Below are positions 1-12,581 of a DNA stretch of 64,000 bases, in pieces. Where the stretch lies: NCBI GenBank assembly GCA_021307315.1, contig JAJSPD010000021.1, positions 651,398-715,397 on the forward strand, in the 5' to 3' direction. Source of the DNA: Bisporella sp. PMI_857 (taxonomy: Eukaryota > Ascomycota > Leotiomycetes > Helotiales > Helotiaceae). A program made the translations under genes and the position numbers. How positions within the stretch are numbered: the first letter of the stretch is position 1; every line of letters starts with the position of its first letter. The notes beneath the pieces were generated by a model. The model was not told the origin of the DNA, did not search any database, and saw only the letters and a program-made list of their open reading frames with translations.

Positions 1-190
1 GATCTCTTCTCGAGCCCACTTAGGCAGGGGACGGTTGGGTGACCCTGGGGTAGAGGGTTTGCGGGCTATTGGTTGGATAGAAGACTCACGCACACTTTGT
101 CTTCTCTTGTCTTTTGTTTTGATGACAGGATCTCGAAGAGACCGCTGAGCGGGCTGGGCCATCGCTTTGAACATGGCGCTCTAATTGATG

Positions 191-3100
191 CTAATTAGCA
201 AGATTTCTCCTACAATAACCGAAAGCCGAGATCATGCACCGAGAGACAGAAAGCGGCGAATCCTTGTCGCTTGACGAGGATTGGGGACTATTAGGAACAG
301 CACTTGTATTCCTAACTTCAGGAGGGCTTGTCGTAGGCTCCTGATATTCCTGTATCTGGTGATATGTCTGCTCTTGGTTCGTACTAGCAATGGTCATACT
401 GCCCTTTAGACCATGACTAGGCACATCAGTACCGCCCGAATCGCTTGAAACAGGGTTGACTAAACTTGAGGCCTGCTCAGTCCTCACTAAAGGGAATGGA
501 GAACTGATATGTTGATCCCCATAGCGTTCCCTGAATCCGACAGCAATGTTATCAAAGAGGATTCGGAAGAGGTTTGCAGGGACCTCGAACTGTTTGTACT
601 TGCATGACGTACATTTTCGACAGAGCCTGATTCACCATTCATCAACAATGAAGACTTTAGTAGTGATGTGGGCCGCTTTGGAGTAGTTGGATGGCGATTG
701 ATGTCCTGGCCATGAGCATTTAGAAATGGGCTGGATCGTGCAATATCGTCCCCTCGAGTTGGAGGGCTGACATTGACCGATGATAAAACAGCTGAACTCG
801 GCATGCCCGTCTTGGAGTCATCTCTTGCGCCATCTTTCACCACAAGGTTATCATCTATCAGAGACGTAGATGCTGTTGTGTTATTTTTCCGAGCCTTCGC
901 CTCGCCACTAGCTAGGGCTAGTGTTTGAGTCGAAAGAAAAAACTCTGAGGCATCTTGGGGATGGTTAAGGTGAACTCGATTTGCGGCCGAGGTTTCATTC
1001 TCGGAAGGTACTGGACCTGAAACTTTATCTGCAGGTTGAGGCTCTGGTTTATCCTTTAACCGATCATTTACCAACGATGGCTCCGTTGATGGCCGCTGTG
1101 GTGTAACGCGAGGCTCCTTGCTAATGATGTGTCGTGCCAATTTATCGAGATCCAGGCTTCCTTGGGTCACCTCCTTGTTCTTGTCAAGATTTATCTGGAG
1201 AAAATCAGCCATAGAGCTGGCAGCAGATTCGACCGCCGGTTTAAAAATCTCAAGATTTCCAATCCTCATAATTAGAACCCTATGATACTTATGTTAGCAA
1301 GTACTATAAGCTCGATCATTTTTCTGATTTTAATTTCCAAACCACAGCTCGACTTTAGAGCCTTGATGGTCTGGGCTTTCGATTCATATTACGCTTACCT
1401 CATGAGCCTATGACTTAACCTATTTGCAGATTCGTGATTGGTGGTCTTCTCCAATGCAGCTAGAATTGACTGTCTGAATTTAGGATGGATCCCAAGTCTT
1501 TCGGCTGATTTGTTAATGCTTCGAGGACTGGAACTTTGAGGATGCGAATTTGTTGTTGTCTGGGAAGCTCGTGCAGGCGATCCATTTTCTCGTGGAGCAG
1601 CCTCTGGAGCAGCCTTGCCCTTGTCAACATTCATACGGTACTGAGCCTACAGAGTTAGTTGGCCTTGAGGCTATGTCCATATAAAGGGAAAACATTATGG
1701 AGCCTGCACAACCCTGAAGTTTCACTCACCTCAGAACTGACCCGAAGATCATTAATACTGCCTTGAGGCCCTTGTCTACCGTTTGTCGCACTCGGTAGAC
1801 CAACCGCAGAAGGTCCAATGACACCTGATCTGACGCCTTGTGGCATTGCTCCATGTTGCATTCCGGACGAACCATATCCTTGAACAAGGTGACGCTGATT
1901 TGCCGCCATTGGAGGAGGAGGATATAAAGCGCGAGTACGGTTTTGAAGCAAAGCTCTGTACGCGACTGGATCTGATCTCTTTAGTCTTTCATCTTCAATA
2001 TCCTGTTTGACCTCTTTCAATTCTTCTGGCGTTAGTTTCGCCTCGTCTTCTTTTTCGAATGTATCAGATTGAACAATGGATCGAATCGTTGCTGACGTCT
2101 CCTGCGACTCCAGAATTTTGTCGAGTACATCAGGGTCCATATTCTTGAATTCTGAGAGATCCTGCTGCTCGACCTGTCTCGGCTCGAAGAGGTACTCACT
2201 GAATCCTCTAGTAGCTCTAGCGATAGGATTCTTCTTGTCGACAACTCTGGAGGCCAGCTGCTCTTTGAATACGGCTTTGTTATGAACAAAAGTCTCAAAA
2301 GTACCTCCAGCAATAAGTCGATAAACATAAACTGGTTTGTCCTGACCAAGTCGATAGGCTCTACCGACAGCTTGTTCCTCTTGGATGGGATTGAACTTGA
2401 AGTCGAAAATGACAACACGGTTAGCGCCTGGAAGATTCAGGCCAAGGCCGCCGGCATTCGTTGAAATCAAATATACCTCATGGTCATTAATGTTGAAGTC
2501 TTTTGCACGCATTTGACGCTTACTCATAGCGGACTTTCCATCTAACCGGGAATATTTCCGATCCTGGGATTTACACAGAGCTTCTAAGAAGTTCAGGGTT
2601 TGAAGTTGCTGTGAGAAAACCAATACTTTTTCACCGACAGCCTTTGATGCGTCGAGAATTTGGAAAAGTATTTTGGCTTTGTTTGATAGATCAATAGCAT
2701 CCAGATTTAGAGATTCGTCATTTAGAAGTGGAGAAATCGACGTGTAAAGCTCAGAAGAGACTCCGACTCCCCAGTCTAAGTCATCTTTCCCACTGTCATC
2801 CATCTCAGAGACTTTCTCATTGGAAACTTTGCGAGATCCTCGTTTGAGTTCTTCTAGTTTTGTGTTGAAACAACTAGGGTGATTGCAAAGAAGGGAGAGA
2901 AATGCGAGCCAGGTCCAAATCGTTGACTGCGCAACTCTTCCATCCTTGGTCGTCGCATGATTGGTCTTAGACATTTGCTGCACATAAAGAGAATAAGCCT
3001 TACGCTGTAATTCGGTGAGAGGTACTGTAATCACAAACTCCTGCTTAGGTGGCAGATCTTTGCTAAGTACAGACATGCCAGCCCGATGCACCTTGGGAGC

Positions 3101-6100
3101 AACGTCCTCCTTTAAGACTTCGAGCATCTTCATAGCCTTTCTCCGGGCAGCATGTCCGCTGTCGGTGTAAAGGCCGGTCTGAATAGGCTCAACATATTTT
3201 TGGCGGAATTCTCTTACTGGACCAAGATAGTTCGGGGCCACCCAATTAATCATTGTGTGATACTCTTCGACATTATTGGCTAATGGGGACCCTGTCAAAG
3301 CGATGCGACTCTTCGATCTGAATTGTTGTGCTGCTAGGGTGACCTGAGCAGCTGCGTTTTTCATCTTATGAGCTTCATCGGCAATGATTATATTAGGACC
3401 GTTTAAGAGATGCTCCTTAACCTGTTCGTGGTCAGTCTGAGAGAGAGCTGGCAATTCCTTCTTCTCAGTGCGTCGATTATGGATAAAACTCTTGAACATC
3501 TCATATCCAAGAATGAGAACTCCGCCAGAGTCATACCAGTCGCTGATGATGGGTAATCTTTCTTTTTTCTTGACTGTAGAATCCACTTTTCGGAAGTCTC
3601 CAAGTACGCCCTGTGGCACCCAAAGAAGCAGCTCGTCTAACCAGTTATCGATGAGCCCTGGGGGGCAGAGCACTAACGTTTTTGAAACTCGGAGTCTTTC
3701 GGGAATTTGCTTGAATATCGTGTCGTTCGTTGACCGGGATGCCTCCGCTATAGCAACCAGGAGCGTGATGCTACAATTGTTAATAACATATAAAATGCCA
3801 AGGAGTTCTACTTACACCTGCATAGTTTTCCCAAGACCCATGGTATGAGCAAGCAGGCAGCCTTGCCCCTGCTCGCCAGAGATTATTTGATTCCACATAA
3901 AGCGAACACCGTCAATTTGATGTGGTTTGATTCGCCGTCCAATTTGTTCATTTATATGTATGATCTCTTCGTCATCTAGCTTGGATTCATTTATGATGAT
4001 GCTATCGTGCTGAGAAAAATATTGGCCAGAGTTTGCAATTTTGCTACGCAGCTCTTGGCGACGCAGTTCCTGGTCGGCGAGACGTTGGCGGTCACGCTCT
4101 CTCATATCGCGAGCTTCGACATTTTCAATCAGCTTCTTCCTCTTTTTAGAGGGGGAAGGCTCTTCCAAATCTACGTCTTCGTCGCTTGTTGTACTAAGAT
4201 ACGATTAGTAGCTTAATGAAGCAAATAGATATCACTATAACTTACTTCATTGCACGGACACGTTTGATAGCAGACCGAGGCTCATCATCATCTTCTTCTT
4301 CTTCTTCAACTTCTGATTTGTGCAGCGCTCTAGGGGTTGTAGGTGCAAACACCGAAGTGTCAAAATATCTCTCAAAATTGCTGCAAAGCTGAAAGAAGAT
4401 ATGGAATTGTGCTTTGTGAGCATCTTCTACAAGTTCATAGGCATTCTTTTTGTAGTTTGCCTTGATGAATTTACAATGGTAGAATATCCAGAAAAGTTTG
4501 AGATATTCTGCCAAAGTATCGAAAGTGTCCATGTCCATACCTTTAACAGCGGTCCTTCCAGCAAGGTAAGCCTAGAAAGTTGGTCAGGTAGGGAAATTAA
4601 TCTATATATAGTCATCAAAATACCTTATTTACTTCGTATATACCTGACCACACATCATTCACGAAAAGATCCGAAATGTACGAGATGATCTTCTTTCTCT
4701 GCCTAGGATTCATTCTCTGAATCACGGCAATCAATAATCGCGTCCTGTCCCCAATCTCAGTCCATCTTGAGTAATCGTATTGTGCGATGGCTCCAGGATC
4801 GCTATAAGGTGGAAGATTGTCTTCATCCGGGGTAGGATTCTCTTCCCCACTGGATATTATAATAGGGTCGTTGCTCCCTTTGGAGTTACTTTTAATTTTC
4901 AGCGTGATCTTCTTGTTCTGCGTAATTGAGTCATCAGAGGCGATCATTGTTAAGTCAACCATCGCTGTTGGTACTGAACGCTTCTCCGAGGTACTACCAG
5001 GGTGTTTGGATGGCCGGGCCTCTCGCTTTGGAGAGGAAATGTAAGTGTTGTCCTTTGATGGCGAGCCAACAGAAGATGATTGGTCTCGTAGCGCATTGAG
5101 GTCACGGCCTGGACTACTCAACCCATCAGGCACCAACCCAGCCATAGTAGGTCTATCAGTCTTTGCTGCAAATATCCCCTCAGGTGTACCATGCATGCTT
5201 CCATCCGAGTCGGTCATGTAACCTCCCTCCACTGAATCGGCATCAGCTGCCTCATTCTCGCTGTCTGCAAGATTTAGTTCGATCTCATCAGTTGTGCCAA
5301 TATTGTCATCTACAACGAAGTCGCCTAGTTCTCCATCCGAACTTGACACTTCTGTATCGCTAGCAATAGTCTCTCCTTCCTCAGCATTGTCGTTGCTTGC
5401 AATGGATTTCTTAGGTGGCGATGGCTTGGAAAGATTCTTTTCGGGAGCAGTCTTACTTCGGATGACAGACAGTTCCCACCCCAGGTTCTCTCGGTCATAG
5501 ATACTTGTCTCCATGATTTGTGATTGTTTTCGCACCTGACGATGACTTGTCCAAATTTCGCTAGCAATCTCATTGCGGAGTTTAGGAATACGATTATGAT
5601 TTAGATGGTCCAATTGCTTTTGGATAAAGTCAATCCTAAGCTTCCGTGAAAATCCATTCCGGTGCTTCTTCCATATACGATATGCCTTGCATAACTTTTT
5701 AGGTAGCTTTTCTTTCCGCCACTTATTGACAATTTCTTCAATACTCTCATCGATGGCCTTGTTGATCTCATTAAAGTTCAAAAGTGGTTTCTTCATAGGC
5801 CTCTCAAGCTTTTCTAGTGTCCCGCGTTCTTCCTCTATTTCCCTCCACGTATCTAAATCATATTCGTTCTCCTCGTCCGATTCCCCATACAGAGGAAGGA
5901 CCTCGTCGCCGCCCGGGATATGACGATATTTCTCCAAGCGATCAGGATCATAGTCGTCACCATACGAACGAGAGAGGTCGGAGAAGCCGACGGCAAATGA
6001 TACTTCGTTTTTTTCACCATCGTTTTGCTGTCGTACAGCCTCAGGATCGATTTCTGGCCAAGCGGTAAGTGGTTCTCGTTGAGCAGCTATATTACCATCT

Positions 6101-7446
6101 TCATTCAAGTAGAACAGAGTGAAGGACGGATTGTGAAACTTGGGAGCAAGCTCAACTGGGTAAGGGCGGATGGCAGAAAACATCTTTTGGCTTCTCCAAA
6201 CTGTTTGCCGCTCTGCTCTCAGGAAATATTTCATCGCCCGGTGCACGTATAAACGTCTACCGCTTGAGATATCTTCTGGATTCTGAAAAAAATCTCTCTC
6301 AATCTCAATCGATGGCAATATCTGTCCAATTTCTACTCTAGGATAGAATATGTTGTCTATCGGCATCTTTTTCTTGCCTAAGTAACCCTTTGACAGCCTT
6401 TCGCATGATATGTTCGCCTTCTTTTCAAGGATGTCTTCTGTTGTCTCCGAATTTTGGTCAAAGGCATTAACCAAAGGCTCTCGATTTGTATTTGAACTCC
6501 AGAGCAAATTTGTGTAATCATAAGGCTCCTCTAGATCAACAGGATATTGGAGTATAGGGACAACTCTCTTTCTGCCATCATCTCCAGTAAATGGGACCCC
6601 TGGCTCGATATTGTGTGGATCATTCTCAATAACGTGGTCGGCATTAGTGGGTATCTCTCGATTTCTACTTGGATCAATGGTAGAAGAGACAAGTGTAGGC
6701 GCAATGCGCTTGCGCTTCATTTCACTGTCTTCTGAAACAAGACCTGCCTCTCGCTCAGTGGGAAATCCATCTTGCCGTTGTATGACACCTGCTTCGAAAG
6801 TTCCATCGTCTTGATGGAAATTTGGTTCTTCTTCTTCAGCGATTACAAGACTATTGTTGCCTAGAACATCCAATTTTCGTCGTTTGCTCTCAGTTGCGTT
6901 AGTGAAAATGAAATCAAGGCTTTCCGCCCGGTTCCCTGCAGGAGGAGAGGCGGATATGTCTTGGCCATGGAATAAACTCGGCTGCTGAATTATCGAGAGA
7001 CGCCTTTCAGGTGCGGAATAAGCTTGGGTACCATCCGTAAATCGCAGATTTGTGAAGATTGGAGCCTGCTGTGTCTGTTGCAAGCCATATGATGCTCCAT
7101 GATATGCTGATTGTTGAACACTGGGGCTATGGCTAGAAGATTGAGTTCTAAGGCGATGTAATTGATAAGTTGGGCTCCTTAGTCTGAGTCCCTCTATACC
7201 TCGTAGTATGAAGGATCTTTGCCCAAGCTTCTTGATCTGGAAATCGTTCCTCAACACACTGTCGTCTACATCTACTAAGAGAACGCTACCAGTAACCTCT
7301 TCTTCTCTGAGAAATGTCTCCAACAGTACCGGATCTGGTGTAGACTGGGTTTGGGTTGTAGGTTGCCATGTTCGATTTGAGGTACAGAGTTCCTGCACTA
7401 CCCTATCAACAGTCCATGACCAAGGATCCGCAGAATCTTCCTCCAT
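191..7446 (-). CDS. SNF2-family chromatin-remodelling helicase, ATRX/ARIP4-like
   Basis: Seven exons can be joined in frame: 7446-4624, 4571-4246, 4193-3816, 3770-1730, 1646-1399, 1279-613 and 472-191, giving about 2254 residues. Introns are GT-AG with donors such as GTAAGT and GTGAGT. The ATPase core spans roughly residues 1140-1680: Walker A within LAHTMGLGKTMQV (about 1165-1175), the DEAH box in IIIADEAHKMKN (about 1306), and motif VI in QAVGRAYRLGQDKP (about 1640). LAH-MGLGKT wording is typical of the ATRX/ARIP4/Rad54 branch, whose members move nucleosomes or DNA-bound proteins with ATP in the nucleus. An N-terminal stretch (about residues 10-90) looks SAM-like; the rest of the first 900 residues and the C-terminus are acidic, Ser-rich and probably disordered. 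I start at the ATG at 7446; an in-frame ATG at 7566 would add 40 residues. The last intron (612-473) is the least certain; without it the protein would end at the stop near 487. Confidence 0.88.
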
Positions 7447-7566
7447 GTTCACAATTATGTTCTCTTGAAGCAAGCATGTAGGTTGGGGGTTTGGAGAATT
7501 TCCTGGAAACTGATTTAACCACTTCACAACGAGTCCACCCGCCGCCCCTGTATAGAAGTTAGCCAT

Positions 7567-8456
7567 AGAATAGGATCTGCCGGTCCGCTAAGGTGAAGTG
7601 ATTTAAGTTGCAGACAAGCAACATGCATATCTCAGCACATATAGGTGAATAGCAAAAATGAAATAAGTATGATATCCAGGTAAAATAATAGATTAATGCC
7701 TGATTGAAAAGTATTATGGAGAAATATGGAGTATAATATCCCACGAAGTGGAGGTTCTTACACGAAATTGTCTTACGACAACTGAGAACTGAAATAGGCA
7801 CCCCGAAGTGAATAATTGCAAGTCTCAACTGCTTCTAACTTTGGAAAGAGCGATTTAGAAGGCTTTTCGAGTTCGTCTCCAGAGCGTCCAGCACATTAGA
7901 TGATGTTAGCTTGCACGATATACAAGAGAACCTAGGGCGATTAATGAAAGGATAAGTTTGTGCTGGTATTGATGGGATCCATTAAAAATGAAGAGGTGAT
8001 TAGAACGAGGTAGAAGTTGAGAATTTGCTGTAGTTGCGAACAGAAGAGGAGTAGAGGAGGTGGTACATGTTGGTGTAGCGACGTGAATCGGGGTGAATCG
8101 AGGTTGGGCAAGGCTGAGTGAAACAGGTACGCGAACTCACTTGGGGCAATAGCTCTTATCTTATCTTAGCGCCATTTCACCCTCTGATCAAATTAGATCT
8201 AGCTTGGGGATGATTAACTAATTATGTCAGCATTAAGGACATTTTGTGGGGGTTAGCGAGACTTAGCAGATTAAATAGTTACATGCACAACTTAAATGCA
8301 CCGAAAGAGTCCATTAACATCTGAGTAAGTGGCTCACTCTTGAATGTAATTTCCAAGTACCACTCTTCCCTTGCAAACTCGAAATACTGCGGTACTTACA
8401 TATTGCAAAGTACAACAGCAGCTGGGATCACATTACTTTTGGTAAAACTACCTGAA
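7567..8456. other. Divergent promoter region, helicase / glutathione synthetase
   Basis: Shared upstream region of two genes that diverge. Short readings on both strands are not protein-like. An in-frame ATG at 8340 precedes the chosen glutathione synthetase start, but the 39 residues it would add look like translated leader. I see no RNA gene. Confidence 0.6.
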
Positions 8457-10232
8457 ATGGCAGAAGACAATCCTTACCCTCCATCCCTGACAGCTGGGGA
8501 AACAGACCACCTACTTTCCACTATCAAAGACTGGTCTATCGCAAACGGCCTAGCTGTAAGACCACCTCCAAACGTGGTGGCAGCAGAAGCAGATCCCCAT
8601 AGTGTTCTGGCTACGACTGCTCCAGTCACGTTATTTCCAAGCCCGTTTCCCCGAGTCTGCTTCGAACAAGCCAAATCGATCCAGAGAGCCTACAATGAAT
8701 TATATGCATCTATAGCGCAAGATGAGGTATTTTTAAAAAATATTGTCTCTGAGTAAGATCTTTCTTTTCCTTCAATCTCATGATATTTCCTCTCTGAAGT
8801 TTGCTGAAAATGACGCAATTCTTCATTCTCAGCAAAAGTGGATAGACCACAATCCAAGCAAAAGACAGCAAGACTGACAGAGTCCAGAATACTTGAAGTA
8901 GATGAGTTTATAGCCAAACTATGGCAAGTTCATTTGAAAGTAAAGGAAGAAGGATATGTTCAGGTACGTGGATAGAGTGAATGTTACGTGCAGAGGACTA
9001 ACTCGGACCAGCATCTCTCTCTGGGCCTTTTCAGATCTGATTATATGGTTCATCTCGGTGGTGCTGCCGTCACACCAGTAATCAAACAAGTAGAATTTAA
9101 TACTATTGCCTCGTCATTTGGCGGATTGTCCTCTCAAACATCTGCTTTACACAAGTCGGTTTCTTCCCATATGAGTTTCAACACTCAAGAACTAATTGAG
9201 AATAGATATTTATCCACAACTGCTTACCAATTACTTGGAGGCCCCATAGCTGCCAAGAGTTTTAATCTTCCACCAAACTCTAGCACGGATAGCCTTACAG
9301 AAGGACTTCGTGCTGCCTTTGATGCATACTCAAAATCTTCCAGTAGCCATGATTCCTGCATCATCTTCCTGGTACAAACCCCGGAGAGAAATATTTTCGA
9401 CCAGCGCCGACTAGAATATGCTCTGCAACAACAAGACTCGCCCATTCCAACATTCCGAGTACCATTTGGAGAGATTCTGTCACAAACCTCAATAGCAGAT
9501 TCTCCCAGACGCGAACTCCTCTATCGCCTCCCAAGCAACCCCTCAAAGACCTTCGAAGTTGCCGTGGTCTATTTTCGAGCAGGCTACGGACCATCAGATT
9601 ACCCAGACGAAAAGGCATGGAAGGCACGTCTCCAAATCGAACGCTCAAACGCAATTAAATGCCCCTCAATTCTCACCCAGCTCGCGGGCGCCAAGAAAGT
9701 CCAGCAAGTCCTAGCCACTCCCAAGGCGTCATTATCGGATCCATCAATCATCACCCGCTTCCTTCCCAAACCGGGTGCGGAAATCGACAGACTAGAGGAG
9801 ACGTTTACAAACATATTCCCGCTCGATGAAACACCCGCTGGTCTATCGGCCCGCAAACTCGCCATGGACCCTAATTCCTGCCGAAATTACGTCCTTAAAC
9901 CGCAGCGTGAGGGTGGTGGAAACAACATTTATCGCTCTGCAATTCCGCCTTTCCTGTCCTCCCTTCCGGAAACTCACTGGAAATCATACATCCTCATGGA
10001 GATCATTACTCCACCGCCCATCCAAAACATCATTCTCCGCAACGGTGCTATCGAGAAAGGGGGTGTAATCTGCGAACTAGGCGTTTATGGCACCTGTCTG
10101 TGGAACTCAGACACAAAAAAAGTTTTGCACAATGAGGAAGCTGGGTATTTGCTAAGGACAAAGGGGGATAAGAGCGAAGAGGGTGGTGTTGCGGCCGGAT
10201 TCGGGAGCATGGATAGTTGTAATTTAGTGTAG
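8457..10232 (+). CDS. GSH2: Glutathione synthetase
   Basis: Catalyses the ATP-dependent joining of gamma-glutamylcysteine and glycine to glutathione in the cytosol, the second step of glutathione synthesis. Exons 8457-8752, 8888-8963 and 9012-10232 join to 530 residues, close to the usual eukaryotic length. The middle exon is only 76 bases and restores the family segment EVDEFIAKLWQVHLKVKEEG. The second intron has an ACTAAC branch point 9 bases before its CAG acceptor. Family marks: LSLGLFRSDYM substrate region, EFNTIASSFGGLSSQT, the glycine-rich ATP loop KPQREGGGNN (about 420-429), and the C-terminal EGGVAAGFGSMDS. The start at 8457 (MAEDNPYPPSL) follows the usual N-terminus of the family; the in-frame ATG at 8340 is less likely. 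It is transcribed away from the helicase. A glutaredoxin that uses glutathione lies 17 kb away, with no sign of co-regulation. Confidence 0.95.
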
Positions 10233-12581
10233 CTTTCCAAATGCTCTAGTATTATTCAAAATTTCTTCAACCTGTATGCCATGGCGAGGACTCTGTTCGA
10301 CCCTGGGTTATGCCTGAGGCTTAGAATAAGAAATCGGGACTCAATTCCCAGCTTTTACATCAGCCGAAATTCAAGTATGCGTCCATATTCACCATAGGGG
10401 CAAAATTTCGGTGACTGAAAGAACTTCCGGTATATCGCACCATAACTAGGTCTCCTTCTGTTCGCACATTTTATGGACAACTCTTGGCAGGAAAGTGCTC
10501 TCAAGCGAGCTTCTTTCCAGATTACCCCTTATGCGGGGTTCCACTATTCTACTTTAGGCGATTTACAAACAGAGCCGGAAAACGGATATTTGCTGGGTCT
10601 TCAATTGTTTGTTTTTCGGTGTATTACAAATATGACAAAGTGTTCGATTATAATACACCCATGTGTGTTTTCTTTACTTGGTCTGTAAAAATTTCCCTTA
10701 TGCGGGATCGCCAGCCCAGCCGACCGTTTCGAAAAGGAGTGCTAAATGCGTCATCAATTATGCATTCTAAGATATTGTACAATTAAATGGATAATTGAGA
10801 ATAATTATAATGGGTTTCTACTGATCTTTTATGGAGTGTGGGTTCTGGACTTGTTGGGTTGTTCTATTGGTTGGAGATTTCGAAAGCATTGTGGCCAACA
10901 GCTATGGCATTCCTAAATGAACTGTGGACAACTATCATGGTCAGTACAACCTTTTGAATTTGCGATATTTTATAATTGTTATGGATATATTAGGCAATAT
11001 ATTACTAATCTGGGTCGCTGCATTCAGTCTCCAAATTACGTGTTGCCGTTCTCTAGTGAGACTGGGGATGTTGATCTGAACTGCCGAACGAGGTGTTGTT
11101 AGGCATTGTCGTTACGTTCTGCCATGGCTCTCGGTCTGAGAAAAGTACCAGGAGACGGTTGTAATAGCATTCTTGCTGTTGTTGTAGAGATCATAGGCGC
11201 ACCGGTGTCAGTTATCAGCCAAGTGACCCGTCTTACAGAACTAAATGTCAGCGACATTTTCTAGGGCGGTTCAAGCACGACAATGTTGCCCTGTATTAAG
11301 TTGTATTACTCGGTATATTATAGAATTCCAAAGGCATATCAAACTGCGTCGCTCTCTGTAATATGCTGATCATTGTCACTTGAAGGCGCCTTCTAAACTC
11401 TCACTAATAAGGCCTCTCCTGCCGCCCCTCAAATGATAAATATAGCTGAGAGCATCATTTCAGATTGAATTTAGCTTTAACAAATATAAAATTAGGCATC
11501 TGCAGGAGTATTGGGGGTCATTGCCTTGTGATGACTTCATGGTTACACCTTTTGGCCACATTTATTTTAAACTCTTCCACCCGCTCTATACATAACCGTT
11601 TCTATCCCTTATCCTTCATCCATACTAACCATTTGGCCTCCAAGCTTCATATAAAAATAACTCTGATTCACTCAAAACACATTAGTTAGCTCTTTCAACA
11701 ATTTTAGGCTAGATATCGAGGTCTGTAGTGCGCTGAATGCCAGTCCGTCAGCAACGGCTAGAATTCACCTCTCCTTCTAACTCTTTTGGGACATATTTTA
11801 CAAATTCTCTGGAACCTCATGATCGCATGTCATGACTAAGAGGAGGGGGGATTTACACTCGACTATTATCCGTAGTCGTGAGCCGTTTCTCTTAGTCGCG
11901 AAACCGCCTAAGGTCAACTATATAGACTTGCCCGAATGGGTTCTTTCGCCCCACATGGCCTCACAGAACAAACCGAAATAAGCTTTTGCTCGCAGACTTG
12001 CCGATTAGCTCCCATTGAACGCTTATAGAACCTCTGATGGCGCGAATTGGAAAATGGACTGAAAACACATATAAATGTCCATACATCCCCCCAACCACCC
12101 TCCAGTTTCACCTGATCATTATCAATCACATAGCCATCGCTAGTAAATCTTAAAAACCTCTTCAGAATTCAGTAGAAGAAGCCCCAAGGGTCTGCTATTT
12201 GATCCGCAGCCTGAAGTATCAAGCCTTCTTTCAAAAGCTTGATCATTAATCTTATATCGCGAAACCTCAATCTATGATCCGGGTCACATTCGACCTCCGA
12301 ATACCGAAACTTTTGCTGACCGTCAATCTAATATTTACCCAGAGTCCTAATTGTTTGGAGTTGGACTTTAGACACTCGATACTAGTTTTTCAAGCGCTGG
12401 AAACTAACAGTCTTAGAGTTCATACCAAGCACCTAATACTCCAGAAACTTCTTAAGAACTCTAGTCCATTGAACTACTAGATTTATATGGGAAACATTCT
12501 TCCGGTGATATAACCAAGGATACCACAATCCATAACTTTATATTGAACATTTATGGGTCAAGCATTATTAACTTAAGCAAC
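10233..12581. other. Intergenic, no supported gene
   Basis: About 2.3 kb without a convincing gene on either strand; translated readings up to 100 codons lack domain signatures or plausible splice partners. A 12-base word, CCCTTATGCGGG, occurs at 10526-10537 and 10695-10706, the first inside the longer CCCCTTATGCGGGG. The stretch before 12582 should hold the promoter of the next gene. Confidence 0.6.

Noticed and set aside
10473..10786. Two overlapping readings of 71 and 100 codons
   Set aside because: Random-looking composition and no homology pattern.
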